A stretch of DNA of 64,000 nucleotides from Cristatella mucedo (Eukaryota; Bryozoa; Phylactolaemata; Cristatellidae), in NCBI GenBank assembly GCA_009760855.2, contig WPIO01000147.1, positions 374,001 to 438,000 of the forward strand, read 5' to 3'. The translations under genes and the position numbers were made by a program. Below the pieces are notes generated by a model, which was not told the DNA's origin, did not search any database, and was given only the letters and a program-made list of their open reading frames with translations. Of the stretch, positions 34,005 through 45,849 are shown one piece after another. How positions within the stretch are numbered: the first letter of the stretch is position 1; each line of letters opens with the position of its first letter.

Positions 34005-34038
34005 CATCAATCGATCGCGTTTGCGCGATCGATTGATG
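34005..34038. repeat. perfect 15-bp inverted repeat, 4-base loop
   Basis: CATCAATCGATCGCG and its exact reverse complement flank TTTG. It lies about 270 bases after the Bax-like stop codon, perhaps in its 3' UTR. Confidence 0.95.
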
Positions 34039-34329
34039 GCGCCGCTCGACGGTACCACTTAGTTAACTGTATTTTGCTCGCGGAATCAGTAGCATAGGGT
34101 TGCGAATGACTTGATTGACCGCGAGCACGCACACTATGCGGCTGCGCTTCGCACCCACTGTCCGGAGGCAGGGCTTGTCTGCCGATGGGTCTTCATTGTC
34201 TGTTCTCAACCTGTCTGACAGCTGTCAGTGGCATTTTCTGAGAGAAATATAGTACAATTTGTTTTTAATCAATGCAGCAGTCGTTCACTTGCACAATGTG
34301 TTTGCTTTGCTCGCATTATGCACTATTGT

Positions 34330-34515
34330 AGGGCCTCGGTTTTTAAAATTAAGCTAAAACCCTACCTATTCCCCACAGCATTGATCCGTGTATGTTTTCC
34401 GTACTTGATCATGTTGCCACTAACCAGTTGACATGCTTCCTTTTTCTGCAATTGTCGAGTGCCTAGCTGGGAATTTAGTTATCTCAGGGCATCGTATAAA
34501 TATTTTATTAAAAAG
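34330..34515 (+). mobile_element. LINE-A 3' end remnant
   Basis: TTAAGCTAAAACCCTACCTATTCC corresponds to the LINE-A C-terminal codons. It is followed by a degraded tail (GAATTTAGTTATCTCAGGGC) and an AT-rich end. Confidence 0.6.
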
Positions 34516-35560
34516 GTGATCTGCATCATAATTAATTATAGGAGGCATCATCCAGGGGGTGACTCATTGTCGTTGGCATTATGGAGTCAAGTTAATTCGG
34601 GAATGGCTGTATCCCAATCAGCCTTAGCAGCTAAGCTGCCATTTCTTGCTAAATGCTGACCTGGTTTTGGAGGTCAGCATTAGTACAACTTTTGTAGCCC
34701 AGCCTAAGATTGCACACAAGCTTCGAAAAAAGACAACCTGCTCTCAACAATGAAGCTTTTTAATTCAGGAGGTCATGAGCAGATTTGTGCACTGCTGTTT
34801 AGACTTTGGATATGGCTTTTCTTTTTGGTTGAGATATACGTCACTCGACCATCATCTTGCACCTGAAGTTATACAATTGTCAAAGGCTGTCTTAAAATTA
34901 TAAGATACATGGAATTATGCGATGAACACACTTCAGTAGATAACGCACCCCTAAACCCCTAGTTTGTATAAAGAAGTTCAAGAGCTTCGGCTTGAAATCA
35001 CCACCAGACGACTTTCAGGATTTTTATTCGAAAAGGATTTTGATTTGTAGATGAAAAGGCCGAGCCAAACGAAATGGCCAGTTCTTGAAAAAGTGCTTTT
35101 GATGTGGTCTGCTGTGGTAAAAAATTAGCTGATAGCTGACACGAATGTTAAAACAAGTGTACTACTTATTGTAAAGGTTATGATGTCTGAGCTTATGAGC
35201 CATGAGATTTGGCAGACGGGCTGTATGATTTCGAGGCCTTAACAAGCAGTTCGCTGGACCTGAACAATATTTGTTGGGGCGTAGATTGTTTACTTCATCG
35301 CTATTAATTCATGCAGAAGCCTGCACATCTCGTAGAAAGTTATACCTTATGCTAAGCCCAACAGTGCAGGCTTTGTTCATCTGATGACTAAGCACGTTAT
35401 ATGACCTCGCCCAGATGGCCCAGGGTTTACTGCAGACATTTAGTGAGCTATGACCAGTACACGAAAGCTGAAGAAACGAACAAAAGATCAAGACTGACTT
35501 CAATCGACTGGCATACATGGACTATTAAAGATCGTACCTATCCAGATTGTTCGTCCTAGC
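34516..35560. other. intergenic, no gene recognised
   Basis: No coding, RNA or repeat signal identified. Confidence 0.3.
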
Positions 35561-35646
35561 TAAAGTGTGCTTCCTTTACAGCAAATGTTTAGTGCTCAGA
35601 AAGAGATTCAGTTCTCTGATGGTGCTATATAATGTTTTATTATTGT
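35561..35646 (+). mobile_element. LINE-A tail-only insertion
   Basis: CCTTTACAGCAAATG, AGAAAGAGATTCAGTTCTCT and an ATT end. Only the last 80 or so bases of the element are present. Confidence 0.7.
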
Positions 35647-36690
35647 AGGGGTGTAATGTATCTTGTTCGTTAACCCCACAAAGCCGCAAGTACCAAGTGG
35701 GTGTTACACATGAGAGTTTTCGGTAGTGAACTCAAAGCCTAAACAGCTTTCGTAAAGGTTGCCAACAGATTCCGTCTCACGAAGTAAAGAGAAAGTGAGA
35801 AGCCTAGCTAGTCTGGAGGGCAGTCGAGGAAGCGAGTAGCATGGAAGTAGCAGTTCAGGACGGCTTGAAAGGATGTGCCACAGTCAGTAGAAAGAAAGTA
35901 TATAGGCTACATTCAGCAGCAGGTGGGTATACTCGTTGCAGAAAAATTGTGGAAGTGAGAACCACAGTCTAGAACCTGCAGAGCAGATGTTTTTGTCACC
36001 AAAGATCTTTAGGCATAAGATTGGAACAACTAATTTATTACCCTGTGATGACCGGTGGGCATGAGGAGGTTGAAACAGATGGTGTATTCGTTGTACCGTA
36101 TCTTTCGTGTTTCCTTTACAGCAAACGTATAGCGCCTATAGAGAGAGATTGAGTTCTCTGAGGGCACTTTTACAAGTGTATTATTATTATTATAGTATCT
36201 CTGTGTGTGACTCCACAGGGCCACAAGGATTAGTTGGTGTTATGCACGAGAGTTCTCTACCGCCCACTCGAAGCCTAAGCAGCTTAAATGCGTCGTATAA
36301 GTGCAGTAGTTCAGCTAGGTATAAATAAAGAGAGAAATCCTAGCTGCTTAAACAGCCTCTTTTTGTATAGCGACAGAAGAGCCCTGACGGCTATCGCCAC
36401 CGCTTGCAGTGGCAATAAAGGATCGCTCACCACAGGATTCGAACACACGACATCGGGGCCGAGGTCGTGAAAAGCAACCACCTCACCTAGTGAGCCATTA
36501 AGGAGCCAAGCCGTGACAGGTCTTGTCGGTCAGAGTAAGAAGTTTGCTCTTAATCCATTGATCTAATATCCCAGCTCTTTCAGCAAAGTAGATACATTGC
36601 TGAAGCTTGGGATTTGTTGACTAGCCTTACAGCCATATTTATCACATTCGGCCGAGGTTTAGTGGCTGTTTTGGTAGTGCAGCCAGGCTG
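35647..36690 (-). mobile_element. LINE-B mosaic interrupted by a LINE-A tail and a SINE-2
   Basis: 35647-36030 and 36196-36320 match the LINE-B 3' UTR and last codons (minus). 36520-36690 matches its C-terminal RT (same segment as 6640-6830). A plus-strand LINE-A tail (36095-36195, GAGAGATTGAGTTCTCTGAG and ATT repeats) and a SINE-2 (36340-36515) lie between, showing nested insertions and probably two LINE-B copies. Confidence 0.7.
36340..36515 (-). mobile_element. SINE-2 copy
   Basis: Well-preserved minus-strand copy: GAGCCCTGACGGCTATCGCC (stem and body), GCTTGCAGTGGCAATAAAGG, the B box as GGATTCGAAC, then CACCTCACCTAGTGAGCC (A-box side). It sits inside LINE-B sequence. Confidence 0.8.
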
Positions 36691-36714
36691 CACTGCTGTG
36701 AAAGTAAATCGACA

Positions 36715-37480
36715 AGCTCACAAACGCTGATTTAGGATATCTCTCTACTTGTTACAACGGATCTTTCAGTAGCGTTTGGTACTACTGATCGCCAAGTTCT
36801 TCTTGAGCATCTCTTTTATCGCTTAGACACCCCTGACACGTCTGAGCAATGGTTTAGGTCTATCTCAGCAAGATACTTCAGAGCATTGGCATCGTATGGT
36901 AACAGTCATCAGAAGAGCGTCCATCTCAAGTATGAGAGATAACTGCGGGATCTGTGCTCGGACTGCTTCTTTTCACAATTCAAACTCTCCTTTTGCCGAT
37001 GTAAACGCAAAGCACTGTAGTCTTTCATTTTTATTCAGATGTCACAGCTGTACATGTGCTTTGATCTCAACCTGCTGTCCAGCACGTCCAACTCTCTCAA
37101 CACTCTAGCCGCATGTATTGCTGACATTTGCACGTGGGTGGCAGTGAGATTTCTCGATTTGAATGTCGAGAAAACTAAGGTGCTAGTTAAGGGCAAAATT
37201 ATTTCGACTAAAACTAGGATGCCTAACCCTCATAATGCGCTTAGCTAGCAATCTCACGTATCATCTGCAAGCAATTTTGATTTCCTGTTTCAAAGCGACC
37301 TTTCACCAGATAATCGCGTAAGCTCCACAGTCAAGGCTGTTTATTTTTAGCGGTGCACCGTCGCAAATATTTGATCTGCATAGATCAGGATACCACACTC
37401 AAGCTGGTCTCTGCATTTTAGACGTCCCAGCAAGACTTCTGTCATTCACTATTCATATGTCTTTGTGCCTGCATAATTCA
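36715..37480 (+). mobile_element. LINE RT copy, strongly decayed
   Basis: TTGTTACAACGGATCTTTCA continues into the DLSAAFDTIDHQVLLE region, and 37039-37248 carries remnants of the post-YADD region (LYMCFDLNLLSSTSNSLNTL). No intact active site. Confidence 0.7.
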
Positions 37481-37484
37481 ATGC

Positions 37485-37615
37485 TTAAGAAGAGCCTTAG
37501 CGGCTATTACCACTGCTTGCAGTAGGCAATGAAGGATCGCCCGCTGCCGAACTCGAACCCATGGCCTGGGTCGTGCAGTTCGAGCGCCTCAGCCTTGGTC
37601 TAAGGCCCACGAAAC
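37485..37615 (-). mobile_element. SINE-2 copy
   Basis: GAGCCTTAGCGGCTATTACC, GCTTGCAGTAGGCAATGAAG, and B box as CGAACTCGAACCC. Minus strand, in or at the end of a decayed LINE. Confidence 0.7.
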
Positions 37616-37619
37616 GCTG

Positions 37620-38868
37620 ACTACTACTAGCGGCGTCGTGACGACAATAGCCGCTGATGAAAGAAGCGGGTGCAATAGCGTTTGCGTCAGCAGCTTCCTG
37701 CTCCTCTTACAAAAAATAAATTTGCTCGATTTCAGATATTGATTGTTGTGGAAGTTTCGGCAGCAGTGGCTCTACGAGCCACATTCAAGCTGTGGCGCCA
37801 TAAAGCAATTTAGTGAATCTATTTGTAGGTAACTGCAGGTTGTCGAGAAATCACTAGATATGACAGCTGTATTTGGGATAGCGTTTTCAAGAACCATTAT
37901 TCAGAGGGTTTCGTAGATTCCCACAGAACTATGTGACGCTGGTTCCTATTTGATTAACAGTATGCATTCAATTGCTACCTACAAGGCTGAAAATAGATAG
38001 ATTGAAAGCGTTTGCGTCTCATCGTAATTCAAGGGTGGCTGAGTGCCAATTGTGACGGGGCAGACCGACGGACCAAGCACGGCTACAGCTACCTTTGTCC
38101 ATTGGCAAGGTGAGCACGCCGTACGACCTCAACGTGTCCTGCATTTTAGATTGCCCTCTACCTGCGGGGTAATAGCTTTTTGAGCTCTTCTGCAGCTGCA
38201 TAAATGAGGGTATGCTATAACACATTCCTTGAATTGATTCTTACTTTGCAAGCAATCCTAAGCCGTTTGTGACGGGTAGCGAGTCCGGTGGAGGGGGGGG
38301 GATAGTCGCCCGGGTTCAAAGGTCACCCCTTCTGTAGCCCCTTGGCACCCATAGTTAGACTAGTATGTCGCTGCGGGCATCACAAGCCAATATCAACCAG
38401 GAAGCCTGTTTTAGAAAACAAACGGTCCTTCCAAGAACTCAAAAGCTTTGTGTAGTCTCGTATTTCTCAGACGAATAGAAAAGCCAAACCGTATTGTGTG
38501 GATGCAGAGCAGCCTCACTATTTCCAAATCAGCTCGCTGCTTCAAGTCATCTGCAGACACTTCTGTATTTTCTCGAGCTAAGTCATAAATGCCTAAAAGC
38601 TGTTTTTTCTTGTCTTGGAGTACTCCGGAGCGAAAGCAGTTGGCTGCTCAAAGGTTGGCACTCCTGTCAACAGAACTACCGGTATCCTCTTCTCCTACCC
38701 AGCAAGGGAGAACGGTCGTGAGCGGTCACGCTGCGAGCCCAAATACACAGTTATTCTCGGACACGAAGGTGTTTCGATACCTCGCTACTTGCTGTCAGGG
38801 CGTCAAACTACACTCGTTACACAAAAGCATACGACTAGGGATATATAGGCCTAGTCAATGGTAGGTGG
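37620..38868. other. intergenic, no gene recognised
   Basis: Several overlapping frames of 75-91 codons lie at 38494-38864, but none shows a domain and the frames conflict with each other. Confidence 0.3.
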
Positions 38869-38870
38869 AA

Positions 38871-38962
<92 letters not shown>
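38871..38962. repeat. TC dinucleotide tract
   Basis: About 90 bases of TC, followed by a pyrimidine-rich region with a second TC run at about 39137-39172. Confidence 0.97.
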
Positions 38963-38965
<3 letters not shown>

Positions 38966-39131
38966 CCCTAGTTCCCATGCTCGCTTTCTCATGCCTCCGG
39001 AATCTCCATTCCCTTTTATTTCTCTTCATCTTTCTCACCCCCTCTCTCATTTCCTTCTCTCCCATCACTCTCCTGTTTCTCCCTCTCTCATACTATTTCT
39101 CGATCTCTCACTCACCCTTCCCTCCTCAGTA

Positions 39132-39183
<52 letters not shown>

Positions 39184-39300
39184 TCCACCTCTTCCTCTCA
39201 CTCCTCTCTCCGTCTCCTAGCCTCAATCATCGTACAAATTTTTTCTCCCCAACTTTCGCATTTCTTTTTGTCTCTCTCTCTCTTCTCACTATAATTAAAG
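38963..39300. repeat. pyrimidine-rich low-complexity DNA
   Basis: C and T dominate the plus strand up to about 39290, including the 39137-39172 TC run. The Ser/Leu-rich open frames are compositional. Confidence 0.8.
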
Positions 39301-39514
39301 AATTGTAAATAGTGACTAGTGTAATAGTCGCAATATGAATGAGTTTGCGCTAAGTAGTATCAGCACTTGCGCTTACGCGCACAAGAAAAATCGTGCTAAA
39401 TTAAGCAGATGGAAGATTCACGCGCTGCCGTGCCATCTGCGATCATTCCGGATCTCCTTTGCTTAGGGTGGCATGTGGCACAAAGCCTCGAATCTACTGC
39501 GCCCCTGGCTCGGC

Positions 39515-40275
39515 CTGCGCGTCGGAGACCATTCGCATAACCGGGAGCACGTGTAGTTGCATACAATTTCATGCGAAAAGCTGAAGCAACGTCGCCTAAA
39601 AGATAGACCTAAAAATTGCACGATTTTCCATATTAATTATTTGAAGATAGCTTTGTTGAGATTTGTGGACAACTGCTCAAAGTGCCGGATCACGCTGCAA
39701 CATGCACCATTTGCATGAAAATGCGAAAGCTGTAAAGCATTACATGTTTCATGCTTAACCGAAACATTGTTGTATACAATTAGGAAATTAAACCACAGTT
39801 TCGCGTCTCTCCATTCGGAAATGGCATGTGAGTTGCAGGTCTAAAGGTCAGGCTGGGTCGAACCCTTGGAATCCATTTGCAAGAGAATGTGCATTCACAT
39901 GTGCATGGAATTTTACAGTAAACCTGGAGTACTGCTGCCTAAAGTATGGAGCAATAGCTCCAGCTTAATTTTGCCTATTTAGGAGAGGGCAGGTGTGTCA
40001 CAGTTCGAAAGCGCCGAATGGGTCTTGCTCGGTCGGATCGTTGGTAGCCATTTGCATGAGAACTCACATGTGCAATAACATGACATTTTGAGAGTTAACC
40101 TGGAAAGAGGTTAAAGCGAAATCAGGACTACTGCTATGCCCTACGTAGTTGGAAATTCCAGGTCAATTGCAGTTCGAAAGTGCCAAGCCACTGGCTCAAT
40201 CTGAAACTAAGAGGCCATCTGCATGGGAAGGCGCAAGCGCAATCGCGAATGCAATTTGGCGAGTAAAGTCAGAGC
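39515..40275 (+). repeat. diverged tandem repeat of about 170 bp, block 1
   Basis: A phrase of the form CCATTTGCATGAGAA recurs near 39527, 39705, 39871, 40047 and 40211, at intervals of about 164-178 bases. Each unit then has an AATTGCATGAA-type phrase, GAGTAAACCTGGA, a CCACAGTT phrase and AAAGTGCC. Units are strongly diverged. The same unit returns at 44425-44840. Confidence 0.75.
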
Positions 40276-42294
40276 GTCATTGACTACAAGGCGGAGTTGG
40301 AACAGCAGTTGGGTAATGCTTATGTATAAAAAAGCACGTGGATCGCAGTAAATCACATCGGATAGCTGAGATTGCAGTTATTCCTTTGTCAGATAAGACT
40401 ACTAGCAAGGGGCAATTGAAGCAAGAGACAGACTGATTAGGCTCTGTGACAACCGAGAAGGACACTAACATTACTTATCTGATGGCGAAACATTCGTCGC
40501 GACTATATTGTGATCCACATCTACGTTAAATTGTTGGGTTGTTTCGTCCTTCTGGACTCGTCGGCTAATAATAAAACGTAATATATATAATATATATATG
40601 TAATAAATGAAACGTCTACTAATACTACTTCCCAGTATAATAAGACGCTCGCAGATAACTCTCTTGGGGAGCTAAATCTCTTTCCCAGCTCCGTGCATGT
40701 ACTAGGAAAATAGCATGCCAAGCGATTGCTGCGAGCGTGCTCAAAGCAAGCACACAAGGAGCAGTCATGCATACGGTGGTAATGCCATTAGACGCAGTAA
40801 AGTTTCTCAATAGGCTCACTTCAATGACTGTACAGCGGAGGTGAGCTGTCCAAGGGCTCACTTCTCTTGCACGTAGAATACTAATAAAGACATAATACAA
40901 TTATAAGACATTATTAGTGCAAGAGGAGTGAAATACATGTGTATGCGAAGCATTTCAAGAGCTTTAACTCAAGCATGTCTATTGCCAGTGATAGAATGCA
41001 AGCTAAAACGGTAAATGCACAAAAAAGCACACCAAGACAATCCACTAAGACCCAGATAGGGCTCCGACATGAACAGGTGTGCTAATGGCTTCACTTAAAA
41101 TAAAAAATCAGAAAGTGAGAGTTTGGAAACGAGGTTTTTGAACGGCACTTCTTTCATTACTGGTTTCATGAAGCCGATACCACACTGTCACCGAGCACCG
41201 AACTTGAAGGACAGAACGCTCGGTGCTGTACTGCAAATAGGTTTACCGCCTCATGGATCGTGGTGAGACGACCGACACATAGGACAGCCGCTACTATGGC
41301 AGCCAAGTTTAGTCTCAACGTTTCTTTGTGACTAATTTCTGGTCCATTGCTGTTAGTTGCTGGTCTATTGCTACCGGTTGCTGGTCCACTGCGGCTGGTT
41401 TTCAGTCCGACGGTAATAGTTGCTGGTCCACTGCGGCTGGTTTTCTGTCCGGTGGTGCTACTTTATGGTCTATTGCACAGGTCCTGAGGGCAGGAACAAA
41501 TCTCTACTGCTCCAACGGATGCTGTGCAACCACCCTCGGCCTAGAGCCGATGCAAGATTTGGTCACTGTTTAATAATCTAGAGCCTAAAGCGTGCTACCG
41601 ATCGAATGCAAATGTTAGCTGTCAATTTTGCAACATGAGACAATTTGACTCACTGAATGTATGGAGAGGTCTTCCAAGAACTGGTACGGCTGTGTCTCAT
41701 TTGCATAGAACTTGAAGGCCTACAATGAGCTCGATGACATCATAAAGGGGAAAGGTTCAAACAGTGAGAGGAAATGGGAAAAGCACCGATACCAGTGGTA
41801 CTGTTAACTTACGAGACTCTTCGGATTGCGGTAGCCTGGTTTCCACAGGGCAGATAAACTTTTTCTCATTTCACCTAGCCCAAACTGGAAACCGATACCA
41901 AGGCTGCACCCTGCCTACCTACCTACTTGCATACCTACCTCACCTTACCCTATATTGACCGGCAGATATTAAGCATTATTTCTGTTCACTCCCCAGGAAG
42001 TGAGAAAGTGCGAAATTAAGAAGCGTTTTTACTAATACAACAAAGTCCGTTGTAGCGAAACACACGTTTGGTTCATGATAAGTTTGAGGTTCTGATATTT
42101 GCCAAGCAATTTTATTCGCTGTGCATGCCTGATTAAAACTGGTCTGCTCACCTACTTTGGTTATGCCTTAAGCGTTCGTGTGTTAGCTTCCGTCTAAGCG
42201 TTGGTGTAGCCATGGCGATTCAGTCGATGGGCTAGGAGTTTACCACAAGAAAAAGCTTGCTTGATAAAGCTTTAGGTGCACTAGTATTGATAAT
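40276..42294. other. intergenic; short imperfect repeat at 41340-41470
   Basis: GTTGCTGGTCCACTGCGGCT occurs twice about 42 bases apart near 41380-41450, with weaker copies upstream. No gene recognised. Confidence 0.4.
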
Positions 42295-42774
42295 ATACCT
42301 TTGTAAAGCACACTCAGAGAGACGCATTTTTCACGGCACTTGCCATATGCTGTAAAAGAAAGCATAGCAATCTAATTACAGATATCACGAACAGTTTCAG
42401 CAGGCAATAGGTACACAATAGTTAATTCACAATGACCCTGAAAAGGCAGCGAGGAACAGCTTGTTTGTGGTTTGATAAATGGTCGATTTAGGAGGTATAT
42501 AGTCTTAAAAATGCTCCGAGAAATTTGAGGGCGAATTTAAGGCTTTGCAGTATAAAAACTAAAAAACTGGTCCCGAAAGGATTTGAGGTTTTTTCGAAGC
42601 ACCGCTTTACGGCTCATAAAGGAAGAGTGGGTACTACAATACTCTGAATGATTAGGAAGTATTTTTGATAGGGAGGCTGGATCTACAAAATAAAAAGACA
42701 TCAAAGTGAGTTAAAAGAACACGCCCTTCGGTGCGCTGCTTGATGGTGAACTAGTGCAGCTATAATAAATAAAA
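42295..42774 (-). mobile_element. possible LINE remnants, very decayed
   Basis: 42300-42355 loosely follows a minus-strand LINE 3' tail (AAAGCACACTCAGAGAGACG). 42560-42600 recalls the NLKSFGDRAF codons in antisense (AAAGGATTTGAGGTTTTTTC). Low certainty. Confidence 0.35.
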
Positions 42775-42965
42775 ATAAATCCTAGCTGATTAAACAGCCT
42801 CTTTTAGTATAGCGACAGGAGAGCCTTTACGGCTATCACCACCGCTTGCAGTGGCGATAAAGAATCGCCCACCACAGGAATCGAACCCACGACCTCGGGA
42901 CCGAGGTCGTGGGTTCGATTCAGGCGGTGGGCGATTCGGTCCGAGGTCGTGAAAGCAACCGGTGG
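42775..42965 (-). mobile_element. SINE-2 with inverted duplication
   Basis: The minus-strand SINE-2 body (GAGCCTTTACGGCTATCACC, GCTTGCAGTGGCGATAAAGA) runs into a B box. The next 37 bases are then mirrored, giving a long hairpin (42862-42898 against 42901-42937). Confidence 0.8.
42862..42937. repeat. 37-bp near-perfect palindrome inside SINE-2
   Basis: The left arm begins GAATCGCCCACCACAGG and the right arm ends GGCGGTGGGCGATTC, with a 2-base centre (GA). About 34 of 37 positions pair. Each arm contains the tRNA-like B box, so Pol III-type boxes face each other. Confidence 0.92.
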
Positions 42966-43850
42966 TATAAGGTAGCAACTGAGACGCTTACAGCAGACAA
43001 GCCTAGCTGTAGAGTCTTGCACCAACTGCAAGCCCCTTCCCGAATAGGCCTGAAGAATTGCAGGGAGTGAGTTACAGAAGTCAGGATGGGATGTCAAAAA
43101 ATTGCAGTCATAGATCTTACTTTGTATGGTGAGCCATTACGGATCACTAGGTAAGGACCTCGGCCCCGAGGTCGCGGAATCGAATCGCAGTCATAGATCT
43201 TCTTTAACAGGGATATAAACTTCAGGATGTGGTTACTTGTGGCCTCCTTGAATGTAGAAATTGAGGTGGTGCTGCACAGTATTTAGGGGTAGGTGTATAG
43301 AGGAGATGCTGCCAACCTAAGGACGGACTCACTGATCTTGTTTATCTTGTTGACAAAAAAGTAGAGAAACGACCAGCAAGACCACTACAAAGATCATTAG
43401 GTAAGGAGCTATCCTGGGAGAGGCTGAAGAGATGGTTGATTGTAGACGTCAGCATTTTTGGATTGGGCTTCTGGAATTTACCAGTTTTTATAAAAACTAG
43501 ACTTGGCCCTTGCTATGGTCGATTGATCTACAGTAGCCCTCGAATGCCTATTGATGGACAGTCATTCCTGATTACGTGTATGCTTTTTCGAACTTAAGCT
43601 TAGAAGACCTAGCAAGTTTAATGTCTGAGGTAAGCCAGCGGCCGTCTGGGCGAAGGCACATAGTATGCTTTGCCTGAGGTGCCAACTCGTCGTGCATGTT
43701 ATCTAGTGTCGTGTCGTAGCATTCTACCGATTATGACAGGTCGGAAGGCTGATTAAGCAGCAGGCGAAGCAGACATTCTCGGCAAACATCGATGTCTATG
43801 GTCTTGAGGTTTCGCGTTTCACAGGTGACTTTACACAGCGAGCTTACTTC
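42966..43850 (-). mobile_element. LINE fragments: RT thumb piece and endonuclease-RT linker
   Basis: 42970-43115 is an antisense RT piece (LQLVQDSTARLVC). 43250-43830, read on the minus strand, is the linker between endonuclease and RT typical of CR1/L2 elements (LAPQAKHTMCLRPDGRWLTS, followed by DIKLA and basic residues). Between them, 43125-43195 is a plus-strand SINE-2 head. Confidence 0.7.
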
Positions 43851-43854
43851 TATT

Positions 43855-43950
43855 TAATGCCGCTGCAAGCGGTGGTAATAGCCTTTTAGGCTATTATGTT
43901 GCTATATAAAAGAGGCTGTTAAATCAGCTAGTATTTAATTATTTTTTCTT
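43855..43950 (+). mobile_element. SINE-2 tail fragment
   Basis: GCCGCTGCAAGCGGTGGTAA, AGCCTTTTAGGCTA (stem), and TATATAAAAGAGGCTGTTAA: the plus-strand end of SINE-2. Confidence 0.7.
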
Positions 43951-43964
43951 GAAGGTTTTATCCA

Positions 43965-44095
43965 TGTCTAACTTAATCTCTCAGGCACTTCACATATGCC
44001 ACGGGGCTCGAGCCCACGATCTAGGTCATTAAATGCATTCACCTCAATCTAATACAGGGTGAGCACCTTAACCACTGGGCCAAATCACCGCGGCA
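43965..44095 (-). mobile_element. SINE-1 copy
   Basis: Minus strand: A-box side GGTTAAGGTGCTCACCC, B box GGGCTCGAGCCCC and tail TGTGAAGTGCCTGAGAGATT. Confidence 0.78.
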
Positions 44096-44129
44096 TGTAT
44101 AGCTGATGTGATCGTCTTGCACATTGTCA

Positions 44130-44395
44130 CATTGGAACAGGACAACGAGATACTGGGTAAGTTTTACAGGAACTATGATAGAAAAGCCCATATGAGGGAT
44201 ATATTTTATATTTATGATTAATACTAGATTTTCCCATTACTAGGAAGTTGGTTTTCAATTGGTTTACTAGTAAGTTAAATTTCAAAAAGTTTGTCACCAC
44301 CCAAGTGCAAAAAAATATAAGCAACATATCCAGAAAGCTTGTATGTATAATTTGACATGCTAAAAGGAAGGGCATAATAATGGTAATATAACAAT
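44130..44395 (-). mobile_element. LINE RT fragment, decayed
   Basis: The minus frame 44127-44375 contains TWVVTNFLKFNLLVNQLKTN and FLVMGKSS, corresponding to the LINE-A stretch WMAANFLKLNDDKTNLLVMG. Confidence 0.65.
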
Positions 44396-44424
44396 GGCAG
44401 CTGTATCACGATTCATAATTTTAC

Positions 44425-44840
44425 GGTGACCCGAGCAATTGGAAGCCATTTCATGAGAACTCGCACGCGAAATTGCACGAAATGTTGTGGATAAACCCGG
44501 AACATTGTTTTCGATAGTTTTGAATAAAAACTGCAGTTGCACAATGCCTATTCTGGAACTGGCAGCGGTATGGCAGTTGGATTATTGTGGGAGGCTGTCT
44601 GGCCCGGGCCATCGGAGACCATAGTATGAGAATTTTCAAGCGTAATTGCATGAAGTTTGGCGAGTAAATCTGGTACACCATTGTCTACTATTTGAAATAA
44701 AAACCGTAGTTACGCGAAACTTGTTGTGACTATTTTGGCTGTATTGCAGTTAAATTTGTAAGTGCTGCAATATGGGTCGGGTCACTGGAGTCCATAGAAC
44801 TTGAAAGTGCCAGCGAAATCGCATAAAATCTGGTGGGTTC
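44425..44840 (+). repeat. diverged tandem repeat of about 170 bp, block 2
   Basis: Units start near 44440 (AGCCATTTCATGAGAAC), 44617 (GACCATAGTATGAGAA) and 44790 (GTCCATAGAACTTGAA), spaced about 175 bases. Shared inner phrases (AATTGCATGAAGTTTGGCGA, GAGTAAATCTGG, AATAAAAACCG) match block 1 at 39515-40275. Confidence 0.75.
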
Positions 44841-45424
44841 CAAGTTAAAAATAGGCAGTTAAGTCCTGCTGCCATCCTTAACGCACATGAGCTCCAGTTT
44901 TTGAACAATTTAAGCATTACTCGCAGCAGACTGGTGGTTAGACCTGACATTTACTTTAAATTTAAATAAAACATCGGGACTGCTTCGCTTTCAAAGTATC
45001 CACTCGCTCAAGATTAGTACTACTAGATGCTGATATGTGCTGCTGAGCTGCCAGTACTTCCTCTTGAACTCCTTGGAATGTTTGCTGATTCACAATTGGC
45101 GTAAGTACGCTGAAGATCTGATGTATGCTCAAGATTGCTTAATCACTGCATAATAATTAATCTATTTGTATTAGATTATTATTCTTAGATTAAAATTTTT
45201 TAGCAAAACAAGCAGCTAGTTTTTCTCGCTAAAGCTAAGTCTAGCTTCTATTAATGTGATTTTGAATCACAGGTGAACAATCAAAAACATGCTGATGTCT
45301 ACAATCAACAATCGTAACCGCTTCCAGGTTACTTTATTACCTAGTGACTCTTAAGGCAATCTAACTGATCGCTTCACTAACTTTTTGTCAGAAATATAGA
45401 CAAGATCAAAGAGTTCATCCACAA
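44841..45424. other. intergenic, no element recognised
   Basis: AT-rich, no gene or repeat identified. Confidence 0.3.
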
Positions 45425-45530
45425 GGTAGCAGTGCATTTCACTTTACAGCAAATGTAAAGCGCCTAGAGAGAGATTAAGTTCTCTGAGGGCGCTTTATCA
45501 AGTGAATTATTATTATTATTATTATTATCT
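45425..45530 (+). mobile_element. LINE-A tail-only insertion, well preserved
   Basis: The clearest view of the LINE-A end: AGCGCC at 45459-45464 pairs with GGCGCT at 45489-45494, with AGAGA...TCTCT pairing inside, followed by six or more ATT units. Confidence 0.85.
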
Positions 45531-45849
45531 TCCCTTATGGACTCCTGTCCCTCAATAAAAACTCCTTAGGACTTTCCTTCCCCAATACAATGCAGCAACT
45601 TAATGTTTACATTCAAGGAGGCCACGAGTGACGTCATCCTGAAAATGATCTCCCAATCAAAGACTACTACTAGTCCTCTGGACCCTGTACCCACGGTTCT
45701 ACTTCTACGATGCATAGATTTGCTGCTGCCATGCAACTAACATTACAAATATAGTAGCCTCAGCACATGCCCCTTTCAAAAAGGCTGTAGTTAGGCTTGT
45801 AGTTAGTTGTTAGGCTTGTAGTTAGTTGTGTAGTTGTAATTAGGAAAAA

